From Primulina eburnea (taxonomy: Eukaryota; Streptophyta; Magnoliopsida; Lamiales; Gesneriaceae), in the NCBI RefSeq assembly GCF_022965805.1, contig NW_027331265.1:1-64000 (forward strand): a stretch of 64,000 nucleotides of DNA, written 5' to 3'. Shown piece by piece: positions 60,301 through 64,000 of this stretch (positions within the stretch are counted from its first letter, which is position 1; every line of letters begins with the position of its first letter). Under the pieces are notes generated by a model. It made no database searches and was not told the DNA's origin. It saw nothing but the letters and a program-made list of their open reading frames with translations. The translations under genes were made by a program, and so were the position numbers.

Positions 60301-62312
60301 TATTGCAACGGTCAAATTCTTATTTCTGACCATTTTGTGAAACTGGGTTGTTGATGGTCTGATCTAATATGCCACCAGATCAGCTTGGGTCTTATCTGGT
60401 CTGCCATCAGATCAGCTTGGTTTGATCTAGTCCGATCTGTTTGGTCTGACTTGAGTTGAATCAAGTCAAGCTGATCAAGTCGAGCTATTTTATCTTTTGA
60501 TCATAACTCTCAATTCATCGATTTTCGGACAAAACGATAAACATGAAAGTTGTAGCCCTTGCTCTTATATTTACATGGAATTAAGAATAAATCAATTCCA
60601 ATTCTGTATGAGAGAGATATTGTGGGGCCCTTGGCTCCTAATCTTTATTACAATACAATCTGATTAGGGTTAATTAATCACAGCGGAAAACGAGTTTAAA
60701 TTTTCTTTACAATGAGCCCAAATCATTTCATTTGAATACTAGTATCTCATCTCATGTCATAAACATGCCCACACGTAATCAAAACCAATCACATACAAAC
60801 AACTCATATCCTCGGGACATGCCCCGGTATATAGATACATATACATATATACTGGGAACAAGACATAAACATAAACATCAGCTCAAGCTGTGGCTCCCGG
60901 TCTCCTGATATCCTGGAGTACCTGCCATTGTCCACACACAAAGACAACAACAGCCCCCTTTGGGGGTGAGCAAAGCTCCGTATGGAACAACCAATCATAT
61001 ATACCACAGATATCTAAACAATGATATATGGTATGCAATGCATGTATGTCGTGGAGGTATCAGGTCAAATGCCCATCCACTGAGCACATGTCAGAATCAA
61101 TCGAATCGCTATCAAATCAAATCAATGCTCGAGCTGGCACACCGGCCGATATGGGAATACACGTATGATAGCGTCGGCAAAGCGCTATCAAATTTCACAT
61201 CTCATATCCAATCATATGGGGCCACAATTGTCTATGCTTTACGGGTCATATAATACCGGCATAGCGATTGTGTTCAAAAACCCCGAAATCCAATCCAATC
61301 GTATCAAGGTATCCAAGGATCATAGCTCAACGTGCATGTCATGTATCGATGTATGCATAAAATGATGTGTGTTAACAAAACATTTATTTTATACATCGAT
61401 ATTCAAATCATAGTGTCATGTATGTCACATCAAATCAACAAATAGGCATATAGACACGTATTCCAATCCAATCAATCCAATCATATATCATATAATACAG
61501 ATATCTGTCGTATGTTACCCGGTCGCAACATACCTCAATTCTTTGTTTCCAGTTGATGTAGCCTGAAGATATCGATATTACACTTTATCTACATCAATAG
61601 CATATTCATTCCAATCAATACCATACTCCAAAATCATTAATATGAGTTTCAAATATCATTTGAAACTTCAAAAATTCATATCAAATCCACATATCATAAT
61701 TCAATTCCGACTTCGAATATGAGTTTCTTGTCGGTTATTCTACTACATATCAGAAATTCAACTTCAAATACATGCTATTCCAGCACTTTGATATTTAAAG
61801 CTGCTGGAACTAGAAGAAAATTATCTCAGTCAGAAGCCCTCGACGCGAAAATCACAAATATATAATTTGTTTCGCGTTTAGACAGCGTTTCAAAGTCGAT
61901 TTGGAAGAAAGAAAATTGAATTCTCGAACTTTCCTCTCGAACTATCGTATAAGAAATGAAGAAACAAAGAGAAGAATCTCGTTCTTATCACCACCGCTCT
62001 CGTGCTCGGGCGGTAGAATTATCGCGCCCGAGCGCGAGACATTCTGTCCCCGAGTGTTGCTTGTACCGCGCTCGAGCGGTCACAATTTACCGCTCGTGCG
62101 CGGCATGTTCTGTCCCATGCCACTCGCTTCGCGCTCGGGCGGTCACAAACTACCGCTCGGGCGCGAAGTGTTCTGCCCGAACACAGACTTCATATACCCT
62201 GGCGCTCGGGCGGTCATTTTCTACCGCCCGGGCGCCAACTCTTCTGTACAAATGTTTATGTTCGTACTATTTTGGCGTCCGGCCTTTCCAATCAAGTTCT
62301 TACAACGTCGAT
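60301..62312 (-). repeat. LTR-retrotransposon-like DNA interrupted by a younger LTR
   Basis: The sequence has the texture of a long plant LTR: no coding frames, repeated ATCAAATCAAATC/AATCCAATCC words, GTATGTTACCCGGTCGCAACATAC (a palindrome at about 61511-61534), and arrays of short palindromes at 60363-60420 and 62002-62235. The orientation is uncertain; phrases such as GGACATGCCCCGG read more like the reverse of LTR transcripts. The right side is cut at 62312 by the start of the younger LTR. No primer site or ends could be set for the older element. Confidence 0.4.
62002..62235. repeat. Four tandem GC-rich hairpins with constant 8-base loops
   Basis: Units built as GCGCTCGGGCGGT, 8 bases, ACCGCTCGGGCGC start at about 62002, 62068, 62131 and 62202 (spacing 63-71). 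Each has a stem of 11-13 pairs (G-U allowed) and a loop of 8. They are separated by TGTTCTGTCCC-like linkers. Confidence 0.85.
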
Positions 62313-62397
62313 TGTAGTAGCCCGAATTCCAAATTGGGTAATTAACGGAGTAATGGTGATTAAGAAGGTTTAAGGTGTAATTTTGGCTATGGTCATG

Positions 62398-62620
62398 ATC
62401 GGACGGACCGAAGAGGGTTCGGAAGCACCGAAGAGTTCGGACGATCCGAAGTGTAGTTCGGTGAATCCGATCATAGGTGTCAAGTGTTGATCGACACGTC
62501 ATTTTCCATGCATGTTCGGACGGACCGAAGTGTATGATCGGAGGATCCGATCATGAGCTGTCAAGAGCCAATGGACACGTAGCGTTCGGACGTTCCGAAG
62601 TGTTGTTCGGAGGATCCGAA
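62398..62620 (+). repeat. Eight 15-nt palindromic boxes (WTCGG-N5-CCGAW) in LTR U3
   Basis: Boxes start at 62398, 62418, 62436, 62457, 62515, 62537, 62585 and 62606. Each is ATCGG or TTCGG, exactly 5 bases, then CCGAA or CCGAT. All lie upstream of the TATA box at 62628, the last only 8 bases before it. Confidence 0.92.
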
Positions 62621-62627
62621 CATGGCC

Positions 62628-62635
62628 TATAAATA
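62628..62635 (+). promoter_or_regulatory. TATA box of the LTR
   Basis: TATAAATA about 315 bases into the LTR, right after the palindromic boxes, is the likely core promoter of the retrotransposon. Confidence 0.75.
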
Positions 62636-63766
62636 GTGCTCGGATTTCCTCATTTTGACTTGCCAATTTCTTGAGTTTTGCCTCATAGTTGAGAGGATTT
62701 GGAAGGTTTCTAGGGTTAGTTGTTGGTCGAGCGATAGCCAAGAGCTGCCAGGAGTAGTAGCGTAGCGGCGCCTGAGTTTCAAGGCAATCGACATCAAAGG
62801 GCTGTCGACGGACGAAGGTAAACCCTAAACCTTTGGTAGTACTAGGGAGTACTGGTTTTGCTAGTCGAGCATGGTAGTATTGATTGAGTATGCTTTTGAT
62901 GCGTAGGCTTGGGCTAGACTTGATTAGCGGTGTTGCGTAAGGCTAGGCTTGCTGTGATAGAGGTACGAAAGTACTATCCGAGATATCCTGGTTGAGTATA
63001 CATTCTTATATGTGTTGCATGAGTATTTGCTGCATTGTTATATGTCATATGATGCATGCTATTATGTCACGAGTTATGATGCATATTGCATATCATGTTG
63101 AGCCGTATCTCCTTCGAGATAGCCTTTACTGTTGAGTTGTATCTCTTTCGAGATAAGTTATATCTTGGGGCCGCTCAGCCCTGTCTTGTGGACGCATGGA
63201 CACCGAGAGTACACAGTGGCCGACGGGTCGGGAGGGCTTCGGTGGTCCGGGACATTTTAGGTCCACGTCTGTCTTGTAGTGGATGCAGTGACCCAGAGGT
63301 TGGACCGCGCGGCACTATCCACTTGGCGCCTCTAGACTGAGCATTTTGAGATCCTTTGTGATTCCTGTTTCTTGACTACCCTGGTATCATATCATAGCAT
63401 GTGCATTTCTTATAGGTTTGTATACTCATACTTTTGTACTGGGCGTTCTTATCGCTCACGTCTTCGGTTTTGTTTATTCTTGGACACCCCATTCCCACGG
63501 GGCAGGCCTCAGGTTGGATGGCTCAGGAGGAGCAGGAGGAGGACGTTGAGTAGCTGGTTGGTTTAGTTTTCAGTGCTTTCCATTTGATTCGATATGGTTG
63601 TACTGGATATTTCATTTTGAGTTAGTCTAGACTTCGATTTCGATTGGGTTGTATAACTATTGTTGTTGGCCATATTTCCGCTGTTATCTCTGATTATAAT
63701 TGATTAGGTTAATTGCATGCTTAGTTTTTGATTAGTAGGTGATTCTGGAACGGGTCACTACATTTA

Positions 63767-63778
63767 TGGTATCAGAGC
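63767..63778 (+). other. Retrotransposon primer binding site (initiator tRNA-Met)
   Basis: TGGTATCAGAGC is the complement of the 3' end of plant initiator tRNA-Met and lies 4 bases after the LTR, where minus-strand priming occurs. Confidence 0.9.
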
Positions 63779-63860
63779 ATGCGTACGATTTTGGGATATA
63801 GATTCTGTTTTGGGATTTCCGTTGACCATTTTACCATTTTCCCTATTCTATCTTGTAGCG

Positions 63861-64000
63861 ATGGCTGACCATTTTGATGACGGGAGTAGTCAGGGGAGTG
63901 TAGGTCGATGGGGTGACCAGGACGATCATAGACGTCATCGTGAGCATCGTCATCGTCGGGATGGTCCTAGGCGTTTCGATATGCATCGTTTCATGCAGAT
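63861..64000 (+). CDS. Start of a Ty3/Gypsy-like gag-pol, cut by the window end
   Basis: An open frame begins with ATG about 100 bases after the LTR and reads MADHFDDGSSQGSVGRWGDQ, then a histidine/arginine-rich stretch, then RRFDMHRFMQ, and stays open to the last base. An acidic then basic N-terminus followed by F-x-x-M/L-x-P-like sequence is usual for plant Ty3/Gypsy gag. Only about 46 residues are visible, so the lineage cannot be fixed and no enzymatic domain is seen. Confidence 0.7.
   Translation, partial: MADHFDDGSSQGSVGRWGDQDDHRRHREHRHRRDGPRRFDMHRFMQ

Larger units (their letters stand above)
62313..63762 (+). mobile_element. 5' LTR of a Ty3/Gypsy-like retrotransposon
   Basis: 1450 bp with perfect short inverted ends TGTAGT...ACTACA, followed after four bases by a tRNA-Met primer binding site. 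U3 carries eight 15-nt palindromic boxes, then a TATA box. The rest (R/U5) has GGGGCCGCTCAGCCC and a GC-rich part at 63160-63330. Integrated into older LTR-like DNA; the 5 bases before it are TCGAT, whose partner lies outside the window. Family assignment rests on LTR size, primer site and the gag start. Confidence 0.85.

Noticed and set aside
61901..62345. Overlapping 129- and 138-residue frames
   Set aside because: They read through the GC-rich hairpin array; the apparent peptide repeats come from the DNA repeats.

Overview
ORGANISM. This is nuclear DNA of a flowering plant, most likely a eudicot and possibly an asterid of the Lamiales type (a guess from the style of the repeats, not a test). 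The evidence is AT-rich intergenic DNA with long (TA)n and (ATT)n tracts, intron-rich genes with GT-AG borders, plant-only families (CSLC, CGR2/3, GRF with a miR396 site, plastid ribosomal protein cL38), and plant-style TRIM, SINE, MITE, Harbinger and Ty3/Gypsy-like elements. LAYOUT. 0-5 kb: foldback element cut by the window edge, a degenerate array of TRIM-LTR-like units and a tRNA-derived SINE. 5.1-8.3 kb (+): BSD-domain gene with an apparent 1-base frameshift. 11.1-14.1 kb (-): six-exon CGR2/CGR3-type Golgi pectin methylation gene. 17.5 kb: minus-strand TRIM. 20.3-23.3 kb (+): five-exon CSLC xyloglucan backbone synthase. 24-30 kb: MITEs, (TA)n tracts and a complete 283-bp TRIM. 30.1-33.3 kb: a 3.2-kb solo LTR with a 5-bp target duplication. 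35.7-39.5 kb: a PIF/Harbinger element with an intact-looking DDE transposase and a truncated Myb/SANT-like partner. 41.8-44.0 kb (+): GRF transcription factor with a SINE in its promoter and a conserved miR396 site. 47.8-48.2 kb (+): plastid ribosomal protein gene. 50.4-54.9 kb (-): ten-exon inositol polyphosphate 5/6-kinase (ITPK). 57-58.5 kb: a cluster of MITEs. 60.3-64 kb: nested LTR sequences ending in the 5' LTR, primer binding site and gag start of a Ty3/Gypsy-like retrotransposon that runs off the window. HOW THE GENES RELATE. The genes are independent housekeeping or developmental loci with no operon-like or cluster logic. Two of them, CGR (pectin methylation) and CSLC (xyloglucan backbone), make wall matrix polysaccharides in the Golgi and lie 6 kb apart, divergently transcribed, probably by chance. 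MOST INTERESTING. I saw no new multi-gene system. The best signals are: (1) a family of about 182-bp MITEs, 13 good copies, several with perfect 9-bp target duplications, which points to Mutator-type mobilisation; (2) arrays of short regularly built palindromes in LTR-like DNA, including eight 15-nt boxes of fixed 5-5-5 geometry just upstream of an LTR TATA box and four larger hairpins with constant 8-nt loops, some with compensatory changes; (3) a SINE insertion that duplicated the probable TATA box of the GRF gene; (4) a frameshift in the BSD gene and a late stop in GRF. Exon models were built by reading splice sites and checking that every junction keeps frame; no alignment or database search was possible.
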